Part shown: in pieces, positions 9,015 through 19,465 of the stretch
How positions within the stretch are numbered: position 1 is the first letter of the stretch
Layout of the letters: each line of letters begins with the position of its first letter
Source of the DNA: Pleurodeles waltl
Taxonomy: Eukaryota; Chordata; Amphibia; Caudata; Salamandridae
Assembly: GCF_031143425.1 (NCBI RefSeq)
Contig: NC_090447.1
Coordinates: forward strand, 134,373,106-134,437,105
Direction of reading: 5' to 3'
Length of the DNA stretch: 64,000 bases
Program-made: the position numbers and the translations under genes
Notes under the pieces: model-generated
The model's input: only the letters and a program-made list of their open reading frames with translations
What the model was told of the DNA's origin: nothing
The model's database searches: none

Positions 9015-10808
9015 ATGGCCAGCCGTAGGATGACCGCTCAGCAGGTTGTTAGTGTGCTTTTTGAGTCATCTTCTGACCATGAATATGAGACTGACTCTGC
9101 ATCTGAGGCAGAGGAGGAAGTGCAGGATTCTGGAAGTGAATTTTCTGTCAGAGATGAATCATCTGATGATGAAGCCACTCTCAGTGCTGATGAAGGGCCT
9201 GTTTTAGAGGAGGACAGTGATGTGCCAATGGTGCAGGAGCCAGCGGCTGAAAGGCTTCCCATTGGAAGACCTGACGCATGGGTTGCACCAAACATGGAGC
9301 AGCCACAGTTGCCTGCGTTTACTGGTTTTCCAGGGTGTCGAGTTAATACGGAAAACTTTTTGCCCGTCAACTTTTTTGAGTTGTTTATGGACGATATATT
9401 TTTGGAAGAGATTGTTGAGCAGACTAATTTGTATGCAGAGCAGTTTTTGAGGGACAACGCTGCCAGACTTAGGCCACACTCTAGAGCTAGCCGGTGGATT
9501 CCCACAAATCTGGAAGAGTTGAAAAAGTTCTTGGGTTTAACTTTTTTGATGGGGCTGATAAGGAAGCCGTCGCTGTCTTCATATTGGTCTACTAGTCCCT
9601 TGATGGCAACTGCTATATTTCCTGCCATCATGAGTCGTAACCGGTATGAGCTTCTTCTTCGGATGTTGCATTTTGTAGATAATGCTTTAGCCTTGCCACG
9701 AGATCATCCTGATTCTGACCGTCTTTTTAAGATTAGACCTGTCCTTGATCATTTGGTAGATCGGTTTTCAGAGATCTATGTTCCAGGGAAAGAAATATCT
9801 GTAGATGAGTCTTTGGTCCTGTTCAAGGGTCGTTTGGTTTTTAGGCAGTACATTCCTAGCAAGAGGGCACGGTATGGAATTAAATTGTATATGCTGTCAG
9901 AAAGTAGTACAGGATATGTTTATAATTTCCGGGTCTACACTGGTAGGGATTCCAATATTGACCCCCCTGGTTGTCCTCCCACTTTTGGAGTTAGTGAGAA
10001 AATTGTGTGGGAACTTGGTAGACGACTGTTTAACAAAGGTCACCATTTATATGTAGATAACTTCTACACTGGAGTTCGGTTGTTCAAGGAGTTGTTCAGA
10101 GTGGACACTGTTGCTTGTGGCACAATCCGCTCTAATCGGAAAGGCTATCCAAAAGAGCTTGTCTGTAAAAAACTTGAGAAGGGACAGTGCAGTGCCTTGC
10201 GGAATGATGAGCTGCTAGCTCTGAAATTTGTAGACAAGAGGGATGTATACATGCTAAGCACCATCCATGATGAGAGTACTTCACCTGTGGCTGTTTGGGG
10301 TCAGGTTGCCGAAGTGCGCAAACCTGTGTGCATCTTAGACTATAATAAGCACATGGGTGGTGTTGATAGAGTAGATCAGAGGTTAGAACCTTACACTGCT
10401 GCTCGTAAGTCTTATGTGTGGTATAAGAAATTAGCGCTTCACTTGTTCCACTTGGCAACTTTTAATGCTTTTGTTGTGTTTAAGGATAGTTCTCCAGAGT
10501 CAAGGATGACATTTGTGAAATTTCAGGAGTCTATCATAGCTAGCCTTGTTGTGCTGGAACAGGCAAGAGTTCCTAGAGAAGCAGTGGTGGAGGATGTGGC
10601 TAGATTGAAAGATCGTCACTTTGCTGAGCACATTCCTTCCACGGCCAAAAAAAACTTTCCTGCTAAGAGATGTAGAGTCTGTGCTCGAAGAGGTATCAGG
10701 AAGGAGACTAGGATGTACTGCCCTGATTGTCCTTCAAAGCCTGGGCTGTGTGTGGGTGGCTGTTTCAGGAGCTACCACACACAGAAGAATTATTGGGAAA
10801 TTCCGTGA
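9015..10808 (+). CDS. piggyBac transposase, apparently intact (597 aa)
   Basis: A cut-and-paste transposase that excises and inserts the element at TTAA. The start at 9015 (MASRRMTAQQ) opens an acidic, Ser/Asp/Glu-rich N-terminal region of about 90 residues, as in other family members. The DDE/D-type core has the three catalytic Asp: D264 in ISVDESLVLFKGR, D348 in LYVDNFYTGV, and D451 in MGGVDRVDQ. The spacing is close to that of the founding insect enzyme (D268, D346, D447). The C-terminus has a cysteine-rich, zinc-binding-type domain (RCRVCARRG...YCPDCP...LCVGGCF) needed for end binding in the family. No stop or frameshift is visible, and the length is normal. An open frame continues upstream to 8844 but crosses a predicted intron. 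The base composition differs sharply from the GC-rich array on its left. Confidence 0.95.
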   Translation: MASRRMTAQQVVSVLFESSSDHEYETDSASEAEEEVQDSGSEFSVRDESSDDEATLSADEGPVLEEDSDVPMVQEPAAERLPIGRPDAWVAPNMEQPQLPAFTGFPGCRVNTENFLPVNFFELFMDDIFLEEIVEQTNLYAEQFLRDNAARLRPHSRASRWIPTNLEELKKFLGLTFLMGLIRKPSLSSYWSTSPLMATAIFPAIMSRNRYELLLRMLHFVDNALALPRDHPDSDRLFKIRPVLDHLVDRFSEIYVPGKEISVDESLVLFKGRLVFRQYIPSKRARYGIKLYMLSESSTGYVYNFRVYTGRDSNIDPPGCPPTFGVSEKIVWELGRRLFNKGHHLYVDNFYTGVRLFKELFRVDTVACGTIRSNRKGYPKELVCKKLEKGQCSALRNDELLALKFVDKRDVYMLSTIHDESTSPVAVWGQVAEVRKPVCILDYNKHMGGVDRVDQRLEPYTAARKSYVWYKKLALHLFHLATFNAFVVFKDSSPESRMTFVKFQESIIASLVVLEQARVPREAVVEDVARLKDRHFAEHIPSTAKKNFPAKRCRVCARRGIRKETRMYCPDCPSKPGLCVGGCFRSYHTQKNYWEIP

Positions 10809-10955
10809 GCGTAAACTGGTGTTTTATATTTTTATATGTTCGGTTTCACGGTTGGCATTAGTCATGTATTCAGTTAGAGCTTTTGTGTTTGTAGTTTTGT
10901 ACTAATTTATGATTAGTGGTTTCTTTGTTGTTTAAAAACAAAAAAAGGGGGATGG

Positions 10956-11190
10956 CATGTGTAGAGTGGCGCTTGGCTGGCGGCGTGGGTGTGGTGGCGC
11001 TTGGCTGGCGGTGTGTGTGGGGTGGCGCTTGGCTGGCGGTGTGTGTGGGGTGGCGCTTGGCTGGCGGTGTGTGTGGGGTGGCGCTGGGCTGGCGGTGTGT
11101 GTGGGGTGGTGCTGGGCTGGCGGTGTGTGTGGGGTGGCGCTTGGCTGGTGGTGTGGGTGGGGTGGCGCTTGGCTGGCAGTGCCGGCCAAA
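10956..11190. repeat. ~28-bp minisatellite downstream of the transposase
   Basis: Eight or so head-to-tail units of GTGGCGCTTGGCTGGCGGTG followed by TGTGTGGG, with point variants. It lies in the predicted 3' untranslated region of the transposase gene. The open frames on both strands here result from the repeat. Confidence 0.92.
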
Positions 11191-11484
11191 CGCCAGTCCA
11201 CACACTCATCAGCTGGTGTGATTGCTGTATCAGGCATGTGGGCGTATGAAAGTGATGGGCCCTTGACTGGCGCTGTCTGTGGATGCGAGTCTTGTAATGT
11301 GCTGGGCCCGTGGCTGGCGGCGTGAATGGTCTAGTGCATGTCATGTATGAAAGGTGTGTGAATGGACTGTAAAGCGGTTGGTGCCTTGTCGTGGCTTTAC
11401 AGCTCACGAGCTGTGAGTCATTGGTTCAGTTTTTTGGCCTTTCAGTTATTACCAGTGCATTTCACTTTTGTGAAATCTCTTGTT

Positions 11485-11490
11485 AATAAA
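11485..11490 (+). promoter_or_regulatory. Poly(A) signal, transposase transcript
   Basis: AATAAA lies about 680 bp after the stop codon, in TGTTAATAAAATTTG. It is the first canonical signal I see after the gene in a suitable context. Inferred from sequence only. Confidence 0.5.
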
Positions 11491-12179
11491 ATTTGATCTA
11501 CTGAACCATCACTCACCCTCGTGCCAAATCCAACCAGTATGTGTGGTACAAATGACAAAACCTGCTCCGCTGTAATCAGGCGTCGCAGCACACTTGAGAC
11601 ACGCTAGGTGCCTCAGGTGGGACCCCGATGATGAAGCATGCCACCAACTTGGTTGGTGGGTGAGGGGTCTTCTTCACATAACCTAAGTGTGTTTCTTTTC
11701 ACAATTTTAGTGTTTGGCACATCACGGACGTATGTGCACACATCAAAGTGATATATTCCAAAAATACCTGTGTTTGGGGGGGAGGGCCCACCTATGTTTT
11801 TGGTCCTGGGTGCGGCCGTCATGTAGGGAAACCTACAAAACCCAGAAACTTTTTAAAACTAGGCACCCCAAGGAGTCTAGGGAGGTGTGGCTTGTGTGGC
11901 TCCCCCAACATTTTCTTACCCAGACTCCTCTGTAAACCTCACAATTTGCATAAAAAAGCATATTTTCCTGATTTTTCTTAGTAGGATCACCGCTCCAGCA
12001 CAAAATTCCTACTCCCCAGTTTTCCCCTCAGTCTCCCAAGTAAAATGACACCTCACTTATGTGGGTCCCCAAAGCAGAGTCCGTCTAAAGATGTATAAAA
12101 GAATATGCCCTTATAAACTTGCTGTGCTATCCCTTCTATCCCTTCAGGTTTTGGGCCTTATTATGTTGCAGGCACCTGG
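11491..12179. other. piggyBac internal spacer with a small hairpin motif
   Basis: No gene. At 11623-11670 the sequence holds GATGATGAAGCATG, a perfect CCACCAAC/GTTGGTGG hairpin, then GTGAGGGGTC. A relative of this motif with a different stem occurs near 37708. The right part resembles degenerate monomers of the following array (GTGTTTGGGG, CCTAC, TTTTCCCCTCAG words), so the array may once have extended further left. Confidence 0.5.
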
Positions 12180-15100
12180 GCCACCCACACAAGTGAGGTA
12201 TCATTTTTATCGGGAGACTTGGGGGAACGCTGGGTGGAAGGAAATTTGTGGCTCCTATCAGATTCCAGAACTTTCTGCCACAGAAATGTGAGGAACATGT
12301 GTTTTTTTAGCCAAATTTTGAGGTTTGCAAAGGATTCTGGGTAACAGAACCTGGTCCGAGCCCCGCAAGTCACCCCTCCTTGGATTCCCCTATGTCTCTA
12401 GTTTTCAGAAATGCACTGGTTTGGTAGGTTTCCCTAGGCGCCGGGTGAGCTACAGGCCAAAATCCGCAGGTAGGCACTGTTTTCTCCCAAAATTGTGGAT
12501 GTGTCCACGTTGCGCTTTGGGGTGTTTCCTGTCGCAGGCGCTAGGCCTACCCACGCAAGTGAGGTATCATTTTTATCGGGAGACTTGGGGGAACGCTGGG
12601 TGGAAGGAAATTTGTAGCTCCTCTCAGATTCCAGAACTTTCTGCCACAGAAATGTGAGGAACATGTGTTTTTTTAGCCAAATTTTGAGGTTTGCAAAGGA
12701 TTCTGGGTAACAGAACCTGGTCCGAGCCCCGCAAGTCACCCCTCCTTGGATCCCCCTAGGTCTCTAGTTTTCAGAAATGCACAGGTTTGGTAGGTTTCCC
12801 TAGGTGGCGGCTGAGCTAGAGGCCAAAATCTACAGGTAGTCACTTTGCTAAAAACAGCTCTGTTTTCTGTGATATGTCCACGTTGTGTTTTGGGGCATAT
12901 CCTGTCGCGGGCGCTAGGCCTACCCACACAAGTGAGGTATCATTTTTATCGGGAGACGTGGGGGAACGCTGGGTGGAAGGAAATTTGTAGCTCCTCTCAG
13001 ATTCCAGAACTTTCTGCCACAGAAATGTGAGGAACATGTGTTATTTTAGCCAAATTTTGAGGTTTGCAAAGGATTCTGGGTAACAGAACCTGGTCCGAGC
13101 CCCGCAAGTCACCCCTCCTTGGATTCCCCTAGGTCTCTAGTTTTCAGAAATGCACAGGTTTGGTAGGTTTCCCTAGGTGGCGGCTGAGCTAGAGGCCAAA
13201 ATCTACAGGTAGGCACTTCGCAAAAAACACCTCTGTTTTTTTCCAAAATTTAGGATGTGTCCACGTTGCGCTTTGGGGTGTTTCCTGTCGCCGGCGCTAG
13301 GCCTACCCACGCAAGTGAGGTATCATTTTTATCGGGAGACTTGGGGGAACGCTGGGTGGAAGGAAATTTGTAGCTCCTCTCAGATTCCAGAACTTTCTGC
13401 CACAGAAATGTGAGGGACATGTGTTTTTTTAGCCAAATTTTGAGGTTTGCAAAGGATTCTGGGTAACAGAACCTGGTCCGAGCCCCGCAAGTCACCCCTC
13501 CTTGGATCCCCCTAGGTCTCTAGTTTTCAGAAATGCACAGGTTTGGTAGGTTTCCCTAGGTGGCGGCTGAGCTAGAGGCCAAAATCTACAGGTAGTCACT
13601 TTGCTAAAAACAGCTCTGTTTTCTGTGATATGTCCACGTTGTGTTTTGGGGCATATCCTGTCGCAGGCGCTAGGCCTACCCACACAAGTCAGGTATCATT
13701 TTTATCGGGAGACGTGGGGGAACGCTGGGTGGAAGGAAATTTGTGGCTCCTCTCAGATTCCAGAACTTTCTGCCACAGAAATGTGAGGAACATGTGTTTT
13801 TTTAGCCAAATTTTGAGGTTTGCAAAGGATTCTGGGTAACAGAACCTGGTCCGAGCTCTGCAAGTCACCCCTCCTTGGATCCCCCTAGGTCTCTAGTTTT
13901 CAGAAATGCACAGGTTTGGTAGGTTTCCCTAGGTGGCGGCTGAGCTAGAGGCCAAAATCTACAGGTAGTCACTTTGCTAAAAACAGCTCTGTTTTCTGTG
14001 ATATGTCCACGTTGTGTTTTGGGGCATATCCTGTCGCGGGCGCTAGGCCTACCCACACAAGTGAGGTATCATTTTTATCGGGAGACGTGGGAGAACGATG
14101 GGTGGAAGGAAATTTGTAGCTCCTCTCAGATTCCAGAACTTTCTGCCACAGAAATGTGAGGAACATGTGTTTTTTTAGCCAAATTTTGAGGTTTGCAAAG
14201 GATTCTGGGTAACAGAACCTGGTCCGAGCCCCGCAAGTCACCCCTCTTTGGATCCCCCTAGGTCTCTAGTTTTCAGAAATGCACAGGTTTGGTAGGTTTC
14301 CCTAGGTGGCGGCTGAGCTAGAGGCCAAAATCTACAGGTAGTCACTTTGCTAAAAACAGCTCTGTTTTCTGTGATATGTCCACGTGTTTTGGGGCATATC
14401 CTGTCGCGGGCGCTAGGCCTACCCACACAAGTGAGGTATCATTTTTATCGGGAGACGTGGGGGAACGCTGGGTGGAAGGAAATTTGTAGCTCCTCTCAGA
14501 TTCCAGAACTTTCTGCCACAGAAATGTGAGGAACATGTGTTTTTTTAGCCAAATTTTGAGGTTTGCAAAGGATTCTGGGTAACAGAACCTGGTCCGAGCC
14601 CCGCAAGTCACCCCTCCTTGGATTCCCCTAGGTCTCTAGTTTTCAGAAATGCACAGGTTTGGTAGGTTTCCCTAGGTGCCGGCTGAGCTAGAGGCCAAAA
14701 TCTACAGGTAGGCACTTCGCAAAAAACACCTCTGTTTTTTTCCAAAATTTAGGATGTGTCCACGTTGCGCTTTGGGGTGTTTCCTGTCGCCGGCGCTAGG
14801 CTTACCCACGCAAGTGAGGTATCATTTTTATCGGGAGACTTGGGGGAACACTGGGTGGAAGGAAATTTGTAGCTCCTCTCAGATTCCAGAACTTTCTGCC
14901 ACAGAAATGTGAGGAACATGTGTTTTTTTAGCCAAATTTTGAGGTTTGCAAAGGATTCTGGGTAACAGAACCTCGTCCGAGCCACACAAGTCACCCCTCC
15001 TTGGATTCCCCTAGGTCTCTAGTTTTCAGAAATGCATAGGTTTGGTAGGTTTCCCTAGGTGGCGGCTGAGCTAGAGGCCAAAATCTACAGGTAGTCACTT

Positions 15101-16340
15101 TGCTAAAAACAGCTCTGTTTTCTGTGATATGTCCACGTTGTGTTTTGGGGCATATCCTGTCGCGGGCGCTAGGCCTACCCACACAAGTGAGGTATCATTT
15201 TTATCGGGAGACGTGGGGGAACGCTGGGTGGAAGGAAATTTGTGGCTCCTCTCAGATTCCAGAACTTTCTGCCACAGAAATGTGAGGAACATGTGTTTTT
15301 TTAGCCAAATTTTGAGGTTTGCAAAGGATTCTGGGTAACAGAACCTGGTCCGAGCCCCGCAAGTCACCCCTCCTTGGATCCCCCTAGGTCTCTAGTTTTC
15401 AGAAATGCACAGGTTTGGTAGGTTTCCCTAGGTGGCGGCTGAGCTAGAGGCCAAAATCTACAGGTAGTCACTTTGCTAAAAACAGCTCTGTTTTCTGTGA
15501 TTTGTCCACGTTGTGTTTTGGGGCATATCCTGTCGCGGGCGCTAGGCCTACCCACACAAGTGAGGTATCATTTTTATCGGGATACGTGGGGGAACGCTAG
15601 GTGGAAGGAAATTTGTGGCTCCTCTCAGATTCCAGAACTTTCTGCCACAGAAATGTGAGGAACATGTGTTTTTTTAGCCAAATTTTGAGGTTTGCAAAGG
15701 ATTCTGGGTAACCGAACCTGGTCCGAGCCACACAAGTCACCCCTCCTTGGATTCCCCTAGGTCTCTAGTTTTCAGAAATGCACAGGTTTGGTAGGTTTCC
15801 CTAGGTGGCGGCTGAGCTAGAGGCCAAAATCTACAGGTAGTCACTTTGCTAAAAACAGCTCTGTTTTCTGTGATGTGTCCACGTTGTGTTTTGGGGCATA
15901 TCCTGTCGCGGGCGCTAGGCCTACCCACACAAGTGAGGTATCATTTTTATCGGGAGACGTGGGGGAATGCTGGGTGGAAGGAAATTTGTGGCTCCTCTCA
16001 GATTCCTGAACTTTCTGCCACAGAAATGTGAGGAACATGTGTTTTTTTAGCCAAATTTTGAGGTTTGCATAGGATTCTGGGTAACAGAACCTGGTCCGAG
16101 CCACACAAGTCACCCCTCCTTGGATTCCCCTAGGTCTCTAGTTTTCAGAAATGCACAGGTTTGGTAGGTTTCCCTAGGTGGCGGCTGAGCTAGAGGCCAA
16201 AATCTACAGGTAGTCACTTTGCTAAAAACAGCTCTGTTTTCTGTGATGTGTCCACGTTGTGTTTTGGGGCATATCCTGTCGCGGGTGCTAGGCCTACCCA
16301 CACAAGTGAGGTACCATTTTTATCGGGAGACTTGGGGGAA
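12180..16340. repeat. ~373-bp satellite array in the piggyBac 3' half
   Basis: Twelve copies can be placed by the marker CCCACACAAGTGAGGTATC (or CCCACGCAAG) at about 12183, 12547, 12921, 13304, 13678, 14051, 14421, 14803, 15177, 15550, 15922 and 16296. Spacings are 364-383 bp, mostly 370-374. Two length types occur: one with TAGTCACTTTGCTAAAAACAG, and a longer one with CACTTCGCAAAAAACACC before the CCACGTTG block. The last copy breaks off at 16340 into unique sequence. Recurrent short open frames (61-90 codons) on both strands are an effect of the repeat. Confidence 0.95.
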
Positions 16341-17396
16341 CATAGATTAGCAAAACAAGTTCTATTGCCCCTTGTCTTTCTCTACATTTTTTCCTTCCAA
16401 ATATAGGAGTGTGTGTAAAAAAGACATCTATTTGAGAAATTCCCTGTAATTCACGTGCTACTATGGTCACCCCGGAATTCAGAGATGTGCAAATAACCTC
16501 TGCTCCTCAACACCTTATCTTGTGCCCTTTTTGGAAATGCAAAGGTTTTCTTGATAGCAATTTTTTACTCCTTATATTTCAGCAAATGAATTGCTGTATA
16601 CCCGGTATAGAATGAAAACGCACTGCAGGGTGCAGCTCATTTATTGGCTCTGGGTTCCTCGGGTTCTTGATGAACCTACAAACCCTATATATCCCCGCAA
16701 CCAGAGGAGTCCAGCAGACGTAACGGTATATTGCTTTCGATAATCTGACATTGCAGGGAAAAGTTACAGAGTAAAAAGTAGAGAAAAATTGATGTTTTTT
16801 TCACCTCAATTTCAATATTTTTCTTTTTCAGCTGTTATTTTCTGTAGGAAACCCTTGTAGGATCTACACAAATGACCCCTTGATGAATTCAGAATTTTGT
16901 CTACTTTTCAGAAATGTTTAGGTTTCTGGGATCCAGCATTGGTTTCATGACCATTCCGGTCACTGACTGGAAGGAGGCTGAAAGCACAAAAAATTGCACA
17001 AATGGGGTATGCCCCAGTACAATGCCAAAATTGTGTTGAAAAATTGGGTTTTCGGATTCAAGTCTGCCTGTTCCTGAAAGCTGGGAAGCTGCTGAGTTTA
17101 GCACCCCAAACCCTTTGTTGATGCCATTTTCAGGGGAAAAACCACAAGCCTTCTTCTGCAGCCCCTTTTTCCAATTTTTTTGAAAAAAACGAAATTTTCA
17201 CTGTATTTTGGCCAATTTCTTGGCCTCCTTCAGGGGAACCCACAAAGTCTGGGTACCTTTAGAATCGCTAGGATGTTGGAAAAAAAGGACGCAAATTTGG
17301 CTTGGTTAGCTTATGTGGACAAAAAGTTATGAGGGCCTAAGCGCGAACTGCCCCAAATAGGCAAAAAAAGGCCTGGCACAGGAGGGGGAAAAGGCC
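16341..17396. other. piggyBac right arm
   Basis: Non-repetitive, AT-rich sequence joining the ~373-bp array to the right terminus. It contains several homopolymer runs and no recognisable gene. It ends in GGCCTGGCACAGGAGGG and GGCCTGGCAGCGAAG, a short duplication beside the terminal repeat. Confidence 0.6.
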
Positions 17397-17428
17397 TGGC
17401 AGCGAAGTGGTTAAAAGCTGAAGGCTAT

Positions 17429-17778
17429 GGCCCAGGTTACAAGTTTAGGCATAATTTATTGCACATGATAAATAACGATACAATGGGTAGAATATTTATT
17501 GTGTGCAATAAATAACACCTACCACAATTTTGTGGGGAAAAACTTGTGGATTTTGGTGTTTAATGCACCAAAATATGCATGGTGCAGTAAATACTGTACA
17601 ATTTCCCATGTTTGATTTGGCAGGTTTAACCTGCCGAAATATAATGACAGTTGATGTATTTAACGCATCCATTAAATATTGGATGCATTTAACACAGCCA
17701 TACTCATAATTGTGATCTGTGCGTAAACTAGAGTTTACGCATGGGTTAAAATTTACTGACCTACTTGTAATTAGGGCC
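17429..17778. mobile_element. 350-bp MITE with 3-bp target duplication
   Basis: The left end is GGCCCAGGTTACAAGTTTAG. The right end, reverse-complemented, is GGCCCTAATTACAAGTAGG. It is flanked by TAT (17426-17428 and 17779-17781). There is no coding capacity; the interior holds ATTTATTGCACATGATAAATA-like inverted words. The 3-bp duplication and GGCCC-type ends suggest a non-autonomous Harbinger-type element. Confidence 0.75.
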
Positions 17779-17781
17779 TAT

Positions 17782-18044
17782 GTGTATCACTTTGATTGTT
17801 AGTCCAACTTGGCACTAATTAAAAAAACAGTACAAAAATGACGTTGGACCATTTTGTTGCCTATGAACTATGGAATGGGTTAACAACTTTTTCCTCAGAA
17901 TATGATGGAAGTAACTGGTCAAAATGTGGGAATATCATGTGTAACCATTGACTCCTAAATATCTATAGCAAACTTTATTTCTTTGCATCATTTTGGGTAT
18001 GTCATTGAGAATTGAAAAGAAACATAATTTTTTTAAACAACATC
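17782..18044. other. Unassigned spacer
   Basis: AT-rich, with no gene or repeat recognised. It ends at the possible LINE target duplication ATGATATTA (18045-18053). Confidence 0.4.
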
Positions 18045-18060
18045 ATGATATTACGCACTA

Positions 18061-19170
18061 ACCTCAGGAGGGGGACTAGATATCCCTGACTGCTCTTTGG
18101 CCCCAGGAGGCGGCCATTTTCAGACACAGCTGCTCCCACTCTTCACACCAACGAGCACTATGAAGCGCAAGGGAGTCCACCGCAGCGAGGAATGTGCTAA
18201 CCTCAGGACGGGGACTACATATCCGAGAAAGCTCTTTGGCCCCAGGAGGCGGCCATTTTCAGGCACAGATGCTACCACTCGCCAGACCATTGAGTGCTAT
18301 AAAGCGCTAAGGACTCCACCGCAGCGCGGGACGCGCTAGCCTCAGGACGGGGACTACATATCTGAGAAAGCTCTTTGGCCCCAGGAGGTGGCCATTTTCA
18401 GCCACAGATGCTCCCACTCGCCACACCATTGAGTGCTATAAAGCGCTAAGGAGTCCACCGCAGCGCGGGATGCGCTACCCTCAGGAGGGGGACTACATAT
18501 CCCAGACTGTTCTTTGACCCCAGGGAACGGCCATTTTTAGGCACAGCTGCTCCCACTCACCACACCAGCAAGCGCTATAAAGCACTAGAGAGTCCTCCAC
18601 AGCTCAGTACACACTGTTCTCTTGGGGAGGACTACATATCCCAGACTGCTCTTTGGCCCCAGGAGGTGGCCATTTTCAGGCACAGCTGCTCCGACTCGCC
18701 ACACCAGCCAGCGCTATAAAGCGCTAGGGAGTCCACCGCAGCGCGGGATGCGCTACCCTCAGGAGGGGGACTACATATCTCAGACTGTTCTTTGACCCCA
18801 GGAAACGGCCATTTTCAGGCACAGCTGCTCCCACTCACCACACCAGCGAGCGCTATAAAGCACTAGAGAGTCCTCCACAGCTCAGTACACGCTGTTCTCT
18901 TGGGGGGGACTACATATTCCAGACTGCTCTTTGGCCCCAGGAGGTGGCCATTTTCAGGCACAGCTGCTCCCACTCGCCGCACCAACAAGCGCTATAAAGC
19001 ACTAGGGAGTCCACCGCAGCGCTGTTAAATCTCTAACCTCAGGAGGGGTACTACATATCCCAGACTGCTCTTTGGCCCAGGAGACGGCCATTTTCAGGGA
19101 CAGCTGCTCCCACTCACCACACCAATGACCAGTATAAAGCGCTAGGCAGTCCAACGCACTGCAGGACGCG
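18061..19170 (+). repeat. Eight ~139-bp tandem monomers (putative LINE promoter array)
   Basis: The marker CCTCAGGAGGGGGACTACATATC or a variant recurs near 18061, 18200, 18340, 18478, 18617, 18756, 18896 and 19035. Each unit contains CAGGAGGCGGCCATTTTCAG, whose GGCCATTTT matches a YY1-type site. Most units also carry a TATAAAGCGCTA box followed by GGAGTCCACCGCAGCGC; the first reads CTATGAAGC there instead. The array sits immediately 5' of LINE ORF1. Inference: these are promoter monomers, as known for mouse L1. Alternate units also differ (a CTCTTGGGG variant every second unit in the later part). Confidence 0.85.
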
Positions 19171-19465
19171 CCTGGGCTGCGCCTGCACGAAGCCCGGGCC
19201 ATGGGTGGGCCCGTCCACGCCCGTTGGAGCACTAAGGAGACTGGGCTGGGCTGCTCCCTAACATTTACTATCAAGTAGTCCTTGCTGGTGTTTTTGTACT
19301 GATGTAGCCTCTTGTGGGTTGTTCTATTGATCTAATTGACTATTAAGCTCTCATCCATTGATTCAAGTACTTTTTGATGGGCAAAAGTAAAGCGATTGAG
19401 GGCCGGGCAGGGGTGGTGCTTAAAAAAAACAGAAAAGGCAAAAGCATGCAGCTAACAATTGTGTT

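Larger units (their letters stand above)
6167..17410 (+). mobile_element. Giant piggyBac transposon (11.2 kb) with internal satellites
   Basis: The left end is TTAA (6163-6166) followed by CCCCTTCCCCGCCA. The right end is TGGCAGCGAAGTGG followed by TTAA (17411-17414). Reverse-complemented, the right terminus reads CCACTTCGCTGCCA and matches the left at 11 of 14 positions. The flanking TTAA is the known piggyBac target duplication, and a full piggyBac transposase gene lies inside in plus orientation. The order is: left terminus with palindromes, 172-bp satellite, transposase with spliced leader, 28-bp minisatellite, poly(A) signal, ~373-bp satellite, right arm of about 1 kb. The usual size of the family is 2-6 kb, so most of the extra length is the two arrays. 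An alternative is that the ends belong to separate insertions, but the termini pair well and are correctly oriented. Confidence 0.8.

Noticed and set aside
12161..16301. Repeated 61-90 codon frames in the ~373-bp array
   Set aside because: Same reason: period-locked, on both strands, low-information proteins. The regular spacing also briefly suggested a CRISPR-like array, but units are far too long and there are no unique spacers.
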